DNA of 64,000 nucleotides from Chryseobacterium aurantiacum (GTDB lineage: Bacteria; Bacteroidota; Bacteroidia; Flavobacteriales; Weeksellaceae), in the NCBI RefSeq assembly GCF_003020585.1, contig NZ_PXUE01000003.1, positions 372,001-436,000 of the forward strand. Direction: 5' to 3'. The translations under genes were made by a program, and so were the position numbers. Position 1 is the stretch's first letter. The number at the start of each line of letters is the position of its first letter. Positions 25,508 to 34,316 of the stretch are shown piece by piece. A model generated the notes under the pieces. The model did no database searches. It was not told the origin of the DNA and saw nothing but the letters and a program-made list of their open reading frames with translations.

Positions 25508-26782
25508 ATGTTACAGTATTCCAACATCCATCGAACATCGAATTTTGCCGTGCTTTCCATCAGCTACGAAAAGGCCGATGTAGAAACGAGAGGAAAGTTT
25601 GCATTCTTTGATGAAAACATCAAGAATTTCGTTTCCCGGGTCCATCAGGAAGATCTTGGGGACGCATTTGTGGTCTCCACATGTAACAGGACTGAAATCT
25701 ATACCACTTCTCCCAATTATCTTTTAGTTGCAGAAGAATACTGCAAAACCATTGGAGTTAACATTACTGATTTTCTTCAGTTTGCCAATATTCATACTAA
25801 AGAAGAGGCATTAATACACCTTTTTAGAGTAGCTGCAGGTCTTGAAAGTCAGATCATCGGAGATTTTGAAATTATCGGTCAAATCAAAAAAGCATACAGC
25901 CGCTTCAAAAAAGAGAGACAAAATTCTAATCCATATCTGGAAAGAGCAATTAATGCAGCCATACAGATTTCGAAAAGAATTAAAAATGAAACCGGCATTT
26001 CTAATGGTGCTGCTTCTGTTTCTTACGCAGCAGTACATTATATTTTAAACAGCCAAAAAAGAATTACTGAAAAGAACATTCTTCTTTTGGGTGTAGGTGA
26101 AATTGGACAAAATACCGTTGAAAATCTGGTAAAACATGTCTTTCAGCCTAAAATTAAAATAGCCAACAGAACCCAGGAGAAAGCTGAAAAGATTTCCCAG
26201 AAATATAATATCCCTCATGTTGATTATTCTGATTTTGACCAAGAGTTAAAAAACACGGATATCCTCATTGTAGCCACCGGGGCAAAACACCCGATCATCA
26301 ACCAATCTCATTTCCCTAATGGAAAAGAGACATTAGTGATTGACCTTTCCATTCCGCATAACGTTGAAAAAAATGTAACGGAAAACGAAAATGTAACTCT
26401 AATTGACGTTGATGAACTTTCAAAACAGATCCAGGAAACAATTCAACAACGGGAAAAAGAAATCCCAAAAGCTGAAAAGATCATCAAGGAACTGATGAAA
26501 GACTTCATTGAGTGGGAAAAAAAGAGAAAACTAGCACCAAATATTCATCATTTCAAGGCCGTTTTAAAGAACATGGAACGCAATGAGATGCATAATTTCT
26601 ATAAGAAGAATAAATATATAGGTATTACGGACATGGAGCTTTCGGATAAAATGATCCAGAAGATTACCAACCGTTTTGCAAAATATATCATCGATAATCC
26701 TTTGAAAGCCGAAGAAATTAGTAAATTAATGCACGAAATATTAGTTGAACAACCAAACAACGAATTCAATGAAAAGCATTAG
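25508..26782 (+). CDS. hemA: Glutamyl-tRNA reductase
   Basis: 424 residues from ATG 25508. The open frame reaches TTG 25496, but that codon lies inside the -7 promoter element, so ATG 25508 is the first usable start and the leader is only a few bases. The enzyme reduces Glu-tRNA(Glu) to glutamate-1-semialdehyde with NADPH, the first step of haem synthesis by the C5 route. Motifs: catalytic Cys59 in STCNRTEIY, GLESQIIGDFEIIGQIK, NADPH loop LLGVGEIGQNT, and a C-terminal helical dimerisation domain. Its end overlaps hemC by 14 bp; first gene of hemACDE. Confidence 0.97.
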   Translation: MLQYSNIHRTSNFAVLSISYEKADVETRGKFAFFDENIKNFVSRVHQEDLGDAFVVSTCNRTEIYTTSPNYLLVAEEYCKTIGVNITDFLQFANIHTKEEALIHLFRVAAGLESQIIGDFEIIGQIKKAYSRFKKERQNSNPYLERAINAAIQISKRIKNETGISNGAASVSYAAVHYILNSQKRITEKNILLLGVGEIGQNTVENLVKHVFQPKIKIANRTQEKAEKISQKYNIPHVDYSDFDQELKNTDILIVATGAKHPIINQSHFPNGKETLVIDLSIPHNVEKNVTENENVTLIDVDELSKQIQETIQQREKEIPKAEKIIKELMKDFIEWEKKRKLAPNIHHFKAVLKNMERNEMHNFYKKNKYIGITDMELSDKMIQKITNRFAKYIIDNPLKAEEISKLMHEILVEQPNNEFNEKH

Positions 26783-27677
26783 AATCGGAACAAGAAATTC
26801 CGCACTTGCACTTTGGCAGGCAAGGGAGGTTGCGAGGCACCTTCAGAACAACAATTATTTAACGGAGATTGTTCCTATCGTTTCTTCTGGCGATAAGAAC
26901 CTTAATCAGCCATTATATTCACTGGGAATCACCGGTGTTTTTACAAGAGATCTTGATGTGGCTTTACTCAACGATGAAATAGACATTGCTGTTCATTCTT
27001 TAAAGGATGTCCCTACTCAGTTACCTCAAAACGTTGAGATGATTGCTTATCTGGAAAGAGATTATCCTCAGGATATCCTGATCAGAAAGGAGTCTGCAAG
27101 AAATAAAGAGTTTCATGAACTGAAACTGGCTACCAGCAGCTTGAGAAGAAGAGCATTCTGGTTAAGACATTATCCTACCACGGAGTTCTCAGATATTCGT
27201 GGAAATATCCAGACCCGTCTTCAAAAGCTTGAAGATGGAAATTTTGATGCCACCATTCTATCTTTGGCGGGAATCAAAAGAATGAAAATGGAAATTGATT
27301 ATGAAATGCTTCCGGTAATGATCCCTGCTCCATCGCAAGGTGTAATTGCTGTTGCAGGACATTCCGACAAACCGGAGATCAATGAAATTTTAAGACAAAT
27401 CAATCATAAACCTACTCAAGTCTGCGTAGAAATAGAAAGAAATTTCCTAAGCACATTGGAAGGAGGTTGTACAGCACCTATCGGGGCATTTGCAGAAATC
27501 ATCGGGGATCAGATCCGCTTCACGGCAGCACTTTGCTCTCTGGATGGTAAAAACTGTATTGCCATTGATGAGAACTTTGAATACAATTCATCAGAGAACT
27601 TTGGTGAAAAATTCGCGAAAGTTGTTCTTGAAAATGGTGGAAAAGAATTAATGGCAGAAATTAAAAGCCAGATCTAA
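26769..27677 (+). CDS. hemC: Porphobilinogen deaminase (hydroxymethylbilane synthase)
   Basis: 302 residues from ATG 26769; the frame opens earlier (26745) inside hemA, but IRIGTRNSALALWQAREVA is the normal N-terminus. It joins four porphobilinogen units into hydroxymethylbilane using a covalent dipyrromethane cofactor. Signs: SLKDVPTQLP, SSLRRRAFWLRHYP, RGNIQTRLQKL, and cofactor-bearing Cys234 in EGGCTAPIGAFAE. The start lies 14 bp inside hemA, suggesting coupled translation. Confidence 0.97.
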   Translation: MKSIRIGTRNSALALWQAREVARHLQNNNYLTEIVPIVSSGDKNLNQPLYSLGITGVFTRDLDVALLNDEIDIAVHSLKDVPTQLPQNVEMIAYLERDYPQDILIRKESARNKEFHELKLATSSLRRRAFWLRHYPTTEFSDIRGNIQTRLQKLEDGNFDATILSLAGIKRMKMEIDYEMLPVMIPAPSQGVIAVAGHSDKPEINEILRQINHKPTQVCVEIERNFLSTLEGGCTAPIGAFAEIIGDQIRFTAALCSLDGKNCIAIDENFEYNSSENFGEKFAKVVLENGGKELMAEIKSQI

Positions 27678-27729
27678 GGATTACTTTAAGCTTCCTTTAA
27701 CGCTCCATTCATCTTTACTTAGCAGAAAT

Positions 27730-28413
27730 ATGAAAATCTTATTTACCAAAAATATAGACCAATTGATTATATCCAAAGAATTAGGAGAGGATATTTCGGT
27801 TGACTGTGTTGAGGTAATCAAGACCAAGCCTATTATAATCAGTCCCTTTGATCTTAAAAACTATTCCCTGATTTTTACCAGCGTGAATGGTGTGGCAGCG
27901 TTTTTTAAAAACCGCTTTAAACCCAATGAGGATTTTACGGCAAAAAATTATAATAAAATTTACTGCGTTGGTGAAAAAACCAAGAGAGCATTAAGGAAAA
28001 ATGGCTTTGGAACATTCAAGGTATTGAAAAATGCAGAAATGCTGTCCCAGTTTATTATCGGAAACTGCCAACATGAACAGTTTCTTCATTTCTGTGGTAA
28101 CCTTGCCATTAATGTTCTGGATAATGATCTTCCTCTACAAAACATTAAGTATAAAAAAATTACGATCTACAACACAGAGGAAACCAATCCGTTAATACCT
28201 GAAAAATATCATGCTGCAGTATTTTTTAGTCCAAGCGGAGTTCGTAGTTTTGCAAAGCAAAATTCCCTAAAGGATATGAAGTTGTTTTCGATTGGAGAAA
28301 CCACATCCGGGGAATTGAGAAATTACACTCAAGAAAAAATTTTTACTTCCGAAGAAAACACCCTGACTTCAATCTTTGAATTGATCAGAAACGAAATGGG
28401 AGGGAAATTTTAA
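27730..28413 (+). CDS. hemD: Uroporphyrinogen-III synthase
   Basis: 227 residues, slightly short of the usual ~245. It closes and inverts ring D of hydroxymethylbilane to give uroporphyrinogen III. HemD is poorly conserved; recognisable stretches are IFTSVNGVAAFFKNRF, IYCVGEKTKRALRKNGF, AAVFFSPSGVRSFAKQN and LFSIGETTSGELRNYT, i.e. the two-lobed layout with S/T-rich turns. The call is secure from its place between hemC (52 bp upstream) and hemE (45 bp downstream). Confidence 0.92.
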   Translation: MKILFTKNIDQLIISKELGEDISVDCVEVIKTKPIIISPFDLKNYSLIFTSVNGVAAFFKNRFKPNEDFTAKNYNKIYCVGEKTKRALRKNGFGTFKVLKNAEMLSQFIIGNCQHEQFLHFCGNLAINVLDNDLPLQNIKYKKITIYNTEETNPLIPEKYHAAVFFSPSGVRSFAKQNSLKDMKLFSIGETTSGELRNYTQEKIFTSEENTLTSIFELIRNEMGGKF

Positions 28414-28458
28414 AATATTTGTTACCGAATGGAAAGGTAATATTAGTTTAAATAGATT

Positions 28459-29490
28459 ATGATAAAGAACGACCTATATTTAAAAGCACTTCGCGGAGAA
28501 ACCGTTGAAAGACCTCCTGTCTGGATGATGAGGCAGGCTGGAAGATATCTGCCGGAATTCATTGCCTTAAGAGACAAGTATGATTTCTTCACAAGATGTC
28601 AGACACCTGAACTTGCTGCTGAGATTACTATGCAGCCTATCCGTAGATTTCCTTTGGATGCTGCGATTCTGTTTTCAGATATTTTGGTGGTTCCACAGGC
28701 TATGGGGATTGATTTCAAAATGAAAGAATCTGTTGGTCCTTGGTTGGATACTCCGATCAGAACAATGGAACAGGTTCAGAATATTGAAACTCCGGATGTG
28801 AATGACACTTTAGGATACGTTTTTGATGCTATTGAGCTAACTCTTCAGAAATTAGACAACGACATTCCATTGATTGGTTTTGCCGGCTCTCCATGGACAA
28901 TCCTTTGCTATTGCGTAGAGGGTAAAGGAAGCAAGGCTTTTGATATCGCAAAGTCATTCTGTTTTCAACAGCCTGAGGCTGCTCATTTGCTACTTCAAAA
29001 GATCACAGATACTACTATTGCTTATTTAAAGAGAAAAGTAGAAAAAGGAGTTTCTGCTGTACAGATATTTGATTCTTGGGGAGGAATGCTTTCTCCAACT
29101 GATTACCAGGAGTTCTCCTGGCAGTATATCAACCAAATTGTTGAAGCACTGAGCCCTCTTACTCATGTTGTAGTATTTGGAAAGGGATGTTGGTTTGCAT
29201 TGGAGGATATGACAATGTCTAAGGCTTCTGCTCTTGGTGTTGACTGGACTATTAATCCAGAATTTGCGAGAACGTTGACTAACCACACTATGACTTTACA
29301 AGGAAATTTTGATCCTGCAAGATTGCATTCGACGCCTGAAACCATCAAGAAAATGGTAAATGAAATGATTAACCGTTTCGGAAAGGACAGATATATTGCC
29401 AATCTTGGACACGGAATCCTTCCAAATGTTCCTGTGGAAAATGCTGAGGCATTCATCAGAGCAGTTGTGGATTGGAAACCTAATCTTTAA
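28459..29490 (+). CDS. hemE: Uroporphyrinogen decarboxylase
   Basis: 343 residues, usual length. It removes four carboxyl groups from uroporphyrinogen III to give coproporphyrinogen III. Motifs: [15 protein letters not shown] (family signature with the Arg residues that hold substrate carboxylates), [16 protein letters not shown] with the essential Asp, [16 protein letters not shown] and [17 protein letters not shown]. Last gene of hemACDE, followed by a terminator shared with sufS. Confidence 0.98.
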   Translation: MIKNDLYLKALRGETVERPPVWMMRQAGRYLPEFIALRDKYDFFTRCQTPELAAEITMQPIRRFPLDAAILFSDILVVPQAMGIDFKMKESVGPWLDTPIRTMEQVQNIETPDVNDTLGYVFDAIELTLQKLDNDIPLIGFAGSPWTILCYCVEGKGSKAFDIAKSFCFQQPEAAHLLLQKITDTTIAYLKRKVEKGVSAVQIFDSWGGMLSPTDYQEFSWQYINQIVEALSPLTHVVVFGKGCWFALEDMTMSKASALGVDWTINPEFARTLTNHTMTLQGNFDPARLHSTPETIKKMVNEMINRFGKDRYIANLGHGILPNVPVENAEAFIRAVVDWKPNL

Positions 29491-29531
29491 AAACAAAATT
29501 AACTTTCGATCTGAAAGTTTAAGATAATAAT

Positions 29532-29563
29532 AAAGCCCTATCATTACTGAAAGGGCTTTTATA
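29532..29563. terminator. Bidirectional terminator between hemE and sufS
   Basis: AAAGCCCT (29532-29539) pairs with AGGGCTTT (29552-29559); the genes converge on it. The T-tract is better on the plus strand. Confidence 0.8.
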
Positions 29564-29584
29564 TTTTTATAATAAGTTCAATTA

Positions 29585-30805
29585 CTAGCTCAGCATTCGT
29601 TGTGCTTTTTTAACTCCTTCTACTAAAATATCAATTTCCTCAAAGGTGTTATAAACGGCAAAACTGGCTCTTACAGTTCCTGCAATATTAAAGAAATTCA
29701 TAATAGGCTGCGTACAGTGATGCCCCGTTCTTACGGCAATCCCCATTTTATCCAGGATCATTCCCACATCAGATGAAATCCCCACTCCCTCAAGATTAAA
29801 GGAAACAACTCCTGTTCTATGAGCCTTTTCACCATAGATTTTAATACCCTCTATTTCTAACAGCTGCCTTTGAGCATAATCCAGCAAAGCATTTTCATGA
29901 TTTTGAATATTTTGACGCCCGATTCTTTCCATAAAATCAACTGCTGCTCCTAGCGCGATATTTCCTCCCACATTAGGTGTTCCTGCTTCATACTTAAATG
30001 GAAGACCCGCATAGGTTGTTCCATCAAAAGAACATGTAGCAATCATCTCTCCTCCTCCGTGGAATGGTGGTAAAGCTTCCAATATTTCTTGCTTTCCGTA
30101 TAAAATACCTGTTCCCATTGGCGCATACATTTTATGCCCTGAAAAAACAAAGAAATCACAATCTAGCTTCTGAACATCAATATTGAAATGCGGAGCAGAC
30201 TGAGCACCATCAATAACAATATAAGCGTCTGTATTCTTTCTTGTTCTTGCAATAATTTCTTCAATAGGATTCACAATTCCCAATGCATTGGAAACCTGAT
30301 TTACAGAAACAACCTTTGTTTTTTCACTTAAGAATTCATCAAGGTAATCCAACTGTAAAATTCCATTTTCATCAATAGGAATTACACGAAGTTTTGCTCC
30401 TGTTCTTTCACATAGCATTTGCCAAGGAACAATATTGGAGTGATGTTCCAGATAAGAAATAATGATCTCATCATCTTTTTGCAATTTTTGCGTTAAAATA
30501 TAAGCGATGAGGTTCAATCCTTCTGTTGTTCCCTTGGTAAAGATCACTTCAAAATCATGCTCAGCATTGATGAATTTCTGAATCTTTCTTCTGGAAAGCT
30601 CCATTTCTTCTGTTGCTAATTGGCTTAATGTGTGAATTCCTCTGTGAACATTGGCATTAAGTTCCGTATAATATGCGTGACAGACTTCTAAAACCGAATT
30701 TGGCTTTTGAGATGTAGCTGCATTGTCCAGATAAACCAGCGGCTTACCATTCACTTCTCTGTCCAATATAGAAAACTGGCTTCTTATTTCCTGAATGTCA
30801 AACAT
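29585..30805 (-). CDS. sufS: Cysteine desulfurase SufS
   Basis: 406 residues, a type II (SufS/CsdA) PLP enzyme that takes sulfur from cysteine for Fe-S assembly. PLP Lys225 lies in VFSGHKMYAPMG, and persulfide Cys364 in RTGHHCTQPIMNF. The N-terminus (IRSQFSILDREVNGKPLVYL, then DNAATSQKP) and YLEHHSNIVPWQ are typical of SufS. It is a single gene in a different place from the rest of the suf genes (sufA-like, sufB, sufC at 61148-64000). A short inverted repeat covers its probable transcription start. Confidence 0.95.
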   Translation of the reverse strand: MFDIQEIRSQFSILDREVNGKPLVYLDNAATSQKPNSVLEVCHAYYTELNANVHRGIHTLSQLATEEMELSRRKIQKFINAEHDFEVIFTKGTTEGLNLIAYILTQKLQKDDEIIISYLEHHSNIVPWQMLCERTGAKLRVIPIDENGILQLDYLDEFLSEKTKVVSVNQVSNALGIVNPIEEIIARTRKNTDAYIVIDGAQSAPHFNIDVQKLDCDFFVFSGHKMYAPMGTGILYGKQEILEALPPFHGGGEMIATCSFDGTTYAGLPFKYEAGTPNVGGNIALGAAVDFMERIGRQNIQNHENALLDYAQRQLLEIEGIKIYGEKAHRTGVVSFNLEGVGISSDVGMILDKMGIAVRTGHHCTQPIMNFFNIAGTVRASFAVYNTFEEIDILVEGVKKAQRMLS

Positions 30806-30828
30806 TTATTTATTTTTTAAATTAAAAC

Positions 30829-30855
30829 GTTCTTATTTAGAACACTTCAAATTTA
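30829..30855 (-). promoter_or_regulatory. sufS promoter with inverted repeat at the start site
   Basis: -7 element TAAATTTG on the minus strand (30855-30848). The inverted repeat GTTCT-tattt-AGAAC spans 30829-30843, right where transcription should begin, a place typical for a repressor. Confidence 0.45.
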
Positions 30856-30982
30856 CGGCTTTTTTTCTGAAAGGAGGCATCTGGTTGGGTACTGATACTT
30901 GTCAGTTCATAGAAATACTCAATAGTGAAAGGTGAAGAAAATGGATAAAGCTGTAAAGTGACGGGCTAAAGAAAAGCCAACA

Positions 30983-31012
30983 CAAAAAAACCTGCCAATA
31001 AATTGACAGGTT
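30983..31012 (-). terminator. prs-rplY terminator
   Basis: Long hairpin AACCTGTCAAT/ATTGGCAGGTT (one mismatch) with a T7 tract on the minus strand, 25 bp after the rplY stop. Confidence 0.85.
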
Positions 31013-31036
31013 TTATATTGTTTAAATAAGCAATTC

Positions 31037-31678
31037 TTATTCTGCTGCAGTTTCTTCTGCTGGAGCTGCTCCTTCTTCAGTTGCAACTTCTTCTTCATCT
31101 TCATCATCCATAGCTGCTGCACCTCCTTTCATTGCATTTCTAGACATCTTAACAGCAACTACTACTGCATTGTCTGGGTGAACGAAAGAATATCCTGTAG
31201 TTTTGATACCACCGATGTAAAGTTTGTTACCGATTCTTAATGGAGTAACATCTACAACGATCTCGTCTGGCAAGTTAGCAGGAATAGCTTTTACTTTTAG
31301 TTTTCTGAAAGACTGACGTAAAACACCACCAGCTACAACACCTTTAGAACGTCCAGTGATTCTTACAGGAACTTCCATAACAACTGGCTTATCGTCAGAT
31401 AATTGGAAGAAGTCTACGTGAAGAATTTTGTCAGTAATTGGGTGGAACTGAATATCTTGAAGAACTGCTGGAATTGTTTGACCATCAACTTCAATAGATA
31501 CCGTGTGTGCTTCAGGAGTGTATACTAAACCTTTGAAAGCTTTCTCTTCTGCAGAGAAGTTCAATGGTGCACCACCTCCATAAACAACACAAGGAACTAA
31601 TTCAGCATCACGTAAAGCTTTTGTAGACTTTTTGCCCACGCTTTCTCTTTTTGTACCTTGAATTGTAATAGATTTCAT
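31037..31678 (-). CDS. rplY: 50S ribosomal protein L25 (Ctc/TL5 form)
   Basis: 213 residues: the long Ctc/TL5 type with an L25 5S-rRNA-binding domain (~1-92; [29 protein letters not shown]) and the C-terminal TL5 beta domain ([40 protein letters not shown]). The last ~30 residues are very acidic and Ala-rich ([19 protein letters not shown]), a frequent tail in this phylum. It lies 56 bp after prs and is probably co-transcribed, a pairing common in bacteria. Confidence 0.96.
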   Translation of the reverse strand: MKSITIQGTKRESVGKKSTKALRDAELVPCVVYGGGAPLNFSAEEKAFKGLVYTPEAHTVSIEVDGQTIPAVLQDIQFHPITDKILHVDFFQLSDDKPVVMEVPVRITGRSKGVVAGGVLRQSFRKLKVKAIPANLPDEIVVDVTPLRIGNKLYIGGIKTTGYSFVHPDNAVVVAVKMSRNAMKGGAAAMDDEDEEEVATEEGAAPAEETAAE

Positions 31679-31734
31679 TTATAAAAAATTTAAAAAATTG
31701 TTCTAATTTTGTTTTGTAATTTGCTAAAAATCAA

Positions 31735-32673
31735 TTAAATAACAAACTTACTGCTAATTGATCTGTGCTCATGAACCATGGTCATAACATCTGCAAATAA
31801 CGGGGCGCAAGATAGCACTTTTATTTTAGATGACAAATTATTTTTGACAGGAATTGAGTCAGTTACAATAACTTCCAGAAGTTTTGAGTTCTCAATATTC
31901 TCATAAGCCTTTCCTGAAAGCACTCCGTGAGTAGCCATTGCTCTAACTGTTTTCGCTCCTTTCTCCATCAAGATATCCGCAGCTTTGCAAAGCGTTCCTG
32001 CAGTATCAATCATGTCATCAATAAGGATTACGTTTTTACCTGTTACATCTCCAATAAGGAACATCTCTTCTACAACGTTTGCCTTTTTTCTTTCCTTATA
32101 AGCAATTACTACCTCTGCACCTAGGTGACCTGCATAGTTTTTCGCTCTTTTTGCACCTCCCATATCCGGAGAAGCAATGGTAAGGCTGTCAAGATTTAAG
32201 GATTTGATATAATCAACAAAAATTGAAGAAGCATAAAGATGATCTACCGGAATTTCGAAGAATCCTTGAATCTGATCTGCGTGAAGATCCATTGTCATCA
32301 CTCTTGTTGCTCCTGCTGCTGTAAGAAGGTTCGCAACTAACTTGGCACCGATCGGTGCTCTTGGTTTGTCTTTTCTGTCCTGTCTGGCAAGTCCGAAGTA
32401 AGGGATTACAACGGTAATGCTCTTTGCAGAAGCTCTTTTTGCTGCATCAATCATTAGAAGAAGTTCTAAAAGATTGTCTGCAGGCGGGAACGTAGATCCA
32501 ATTAGAAAAACTCTTCCACCTCTTACAGATTCATCCAAAACAGGTTCAAATTCCCCGTCGCTGAACTCCTGAAAGTTGATTTTTCCTAATTCTTTCCCAT
32601 AACTCTGGGCAATTTTCTCTGCCAAGTCCCTGCTGGTTCTTGTACAAAATAGATAACTTAACTGATCGGCCAT
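31735..32673 (-). CDS. prs: Ribose-phosphate pyrophosphokinase
   Basis: 312 residues, usual size. It makes PRPP from ribose-5-phosphate and ATP for nucleotide, His and Trp synthesis. Motifs: FSDGEFEPVLDESVRGG, YFGLARQDRKDKPRAPIGAK (ATP loop), TMDLHADQIQGFF (metal site) and NVILIDDMIDTAGTLCKAAD (PRPP-binding loop). Its -7 element (32703-32696, TAAATTTG) abuts the terminator of the gene upstream. Confidence 0.97.
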   Translation of the reverse strand: MADQLSYLFCTRTSRDLAEKIAQSYGKELGKINFQEFSDGEFEPVLDESVRGGRVFLIGSTFPPADNLLELLLMIDAAKRASAKSITVVIPYFGLARQDRKDKPRAPIGAKLVANLLTAAGATRVMTMDLHADQIQGFFEIPVDHLYASSIFVDYIKSLNLDSLTIASPDMGGAKRAKNYAGHLGAEVVIAYKERKKANVVEEMFLIGDVTGKNVILIDDMIDTAGTLCKAADILMEKGAKTVRAMATHGVLSGKAYENIENSKLLEVIVTDSIPVKNNLSSKIKVLSCAPLFADVMTMVHEHRSISSKFVI

Positions 32674-32695
32674 TTTTACTTTTTAAAAGATTTTG

Positions 32696-32703
32696 CAAAT
32701 TTA
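32696..32703 (-). promoter_or_regulatory. -7 element of prs-rplY
   Basis: TAAATTTG on the minus strand, 22 bp before the prs ATG. The upstream flank is the T-tract of the preceding terminator. Confidence 0.5.
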
Positions 32704-32735
32704 AAAAAAAACCACAAGATTTACTCCTGTGGTTT
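32702..32735 (-). terminator. Terminator of the FadL-like/GDSL operon
   Basis: AAACCACA/TGTGGTTT stem (32709-32716, 32728-32735) with a long T-tract on the minus strand, 22 bp after the GDSL gene stop. Confidence 0.88.
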
Positions 32736-32757
32736 CTAGTTTTTATTTTATCAATTA

Positions 32758-34305
32758 TTACGGCAGTGTAACTCCTGAGTATTGATTAGGGTTTACCTGT
32801 GGAAGTGACGATTTATAAGTTGCATTAATTGCATTAATAAATTCGTTGGCAATAATACCATATCCTCTACCTGTTAAATGCACTCCATCCAATGAGAATG
32901 CACCTCCGGAGACGAATTTGGCAGTATATTTCACTCCATCCCAAGAAATTCCTGAATTTCCTGACAATTCTTTTAATTTAGAGTTAGCATCTACAAAAGC
33001 ATATCCTTTTGAAGTTGCCGCTGCTTTAATAGCTACGTTGTATGCATCAATTGCACTATTAATCTCATTAATTTCTGATGGTACCAATATATATTTGTCC
33101 GCAAACGGATAAGCAACCCCTCTTGCAGAAAGAGCTGCTGGCACTCCCGGCTCAGTTGATCCGATATCTGCTTTTGTAGTTAAAGGAACCAAGTCACCAG
33201 TTTTTGCCTGTCTCGCCTGTCCATAGGTATTTCCCAGATAAGTAGCCAAAGCTACCAAGGTAGGATTTCCAGAGGCAAGAGCTGCACCGGTAATTTGTGC
33301 TTTCAGGTCTGTTATAGATTCATCTTTAATTAATAATGGATTTCCTCCTGATTTAGAAAGTGGTTTTATTCTATCACCTGCTCCAAAATTTGTTAGGATC
33401 TGATTAAGTGGTCCGTAAAGGTTTTTATTTAAATCATCAATAATAGCCTCCCCTGCCGCAACGTTCCCTTTACCTAAAACAGCTGGTGTCAAAGGATTAG
33501 TAGGTATTGTTGTTAAAGCAGGAACGGTAGTCACACTCGGAATATTTGCAATAACTCCTTTAGCTTTTGTAGCCTCTATTTTAGCAATAAGCATGTCATA
33601 ATATTGCTTAAACTGAGCAGGAGGTGTAAGTGTTTCCACAGAGCTATCTGCACCAGCTAAAGCATATAATAACGCATCATTATTACCGATCCATAAGGAG
33701 AAAAATGTAGGATTTTGTTTTGTAAAATCATCAATTACAGAAGTGGTAGGCGTTGTAGCAAATCTCACAAAATAAGGGTTTGCTGTTTTTGTTGCCACTC
33801 CCTGAACATTTCCGTATCCAGGAGCCAATAAGTGTGCTACTTTTGCACCAGGAACCCCAAGGTTATTGAAAGGTCCTGTCAAAACAGTATTTACAACTGT
33901 AGTTGCCACATTATTGTTAGCCATTTTCAAATCAGGCGCACCATCAATGAAACCATTCACAAAAAGTTTTGTATTTGCAATCTGCAGTGTAGCAGTTGGC
34001 GAAACAGCAAGAAGTAACCCTCCGTTATTGTCTGCCATTAATGGCTGTTTGAATTCTCCACCGCCCACTAATTTCATTTGTTGAGCAATCATTGATGGAT
34101 AAGATTCATTTTGACCATCTATATAAAGAGCACCATCTCTGTATCCTGAAGTTAATGAATTCCCTAAAGCAACATACCTTGAGAAATCTGCATTACCTTT
34201 TGATGCCTGCATATCTCTTACATCAGTATCGAAATCAGTCTTACAACTTGTTACCGTACAAAGAAGTGCAGAAACTGCTATCGTTGATATTATAATTTTT
34301 TTCAT
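32758..34305 (-). CDS. SGNH/GDSL-family lipoprotein hydrolase
   Basis: 515 residues. Lipoprotein signal with lipobox VTSC (Cys21). GDSL block I is YVALGNSLTSGYRDG with the nucleophile probably Ser50; block V is FSLDGVHLTGRGYG with Asp473 and His476; SLWIGNNDALLY holds the block III G-x-N-D. So the esterase triad is complete. Probably a cell-envelope lipase or esterase acting on lipids. It starts 11 bp after the FadL-like porin gene, so the two likely form an operon for uptake and hydrolysis of hydrophobic compounds. The pairing function is inference. Confidence 0.9.
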   Translation of the reverse strand: MKKIIISTIAVSALLCTVTSCKTDFDTDVRDMQASKGNADFSRYVALGNSLTSGYRDGALYIDGQNESYPSMIAQQMKLVGGGEFKQPLMADNNGGLLLAVSPTATLQIANTKLFVNGFIDGAPDLKMANNNVATTVVNTVLTGPFNNLGVPGAKVAHLLAPGYGNVQGVATKTANPYFVRFATTPTTSVIDDFTKQNPTFFSLWIGNNDALLYALAGADSSVETLTPPAQFKQYYDMLIAKIEATKAKGVIANIPSVTTVPALTTIPTNPLTPAVLGKGNVAAGEAIIDDLNKNLYGPLNQILTNFGAGDRIKPLSKSGGNPLLIKDESITDLKAQITGAALASGNPTLVALATYLGNTYGQARQAKTGDLVPLTTKADIGSTEPGVPAALSARGVAYPFADKYILVPSEINEINSAIDAYNVAIKAAATSKGYAFVDANSKLKELSGNSGISWDGVKYTAKFVSGGAFSLDGVHLTGRGYGIIANEFINAINATYKSSLPQVNPNQYSGVTLP

Positions 34306-34316
34306 AGTCTTTTAAA

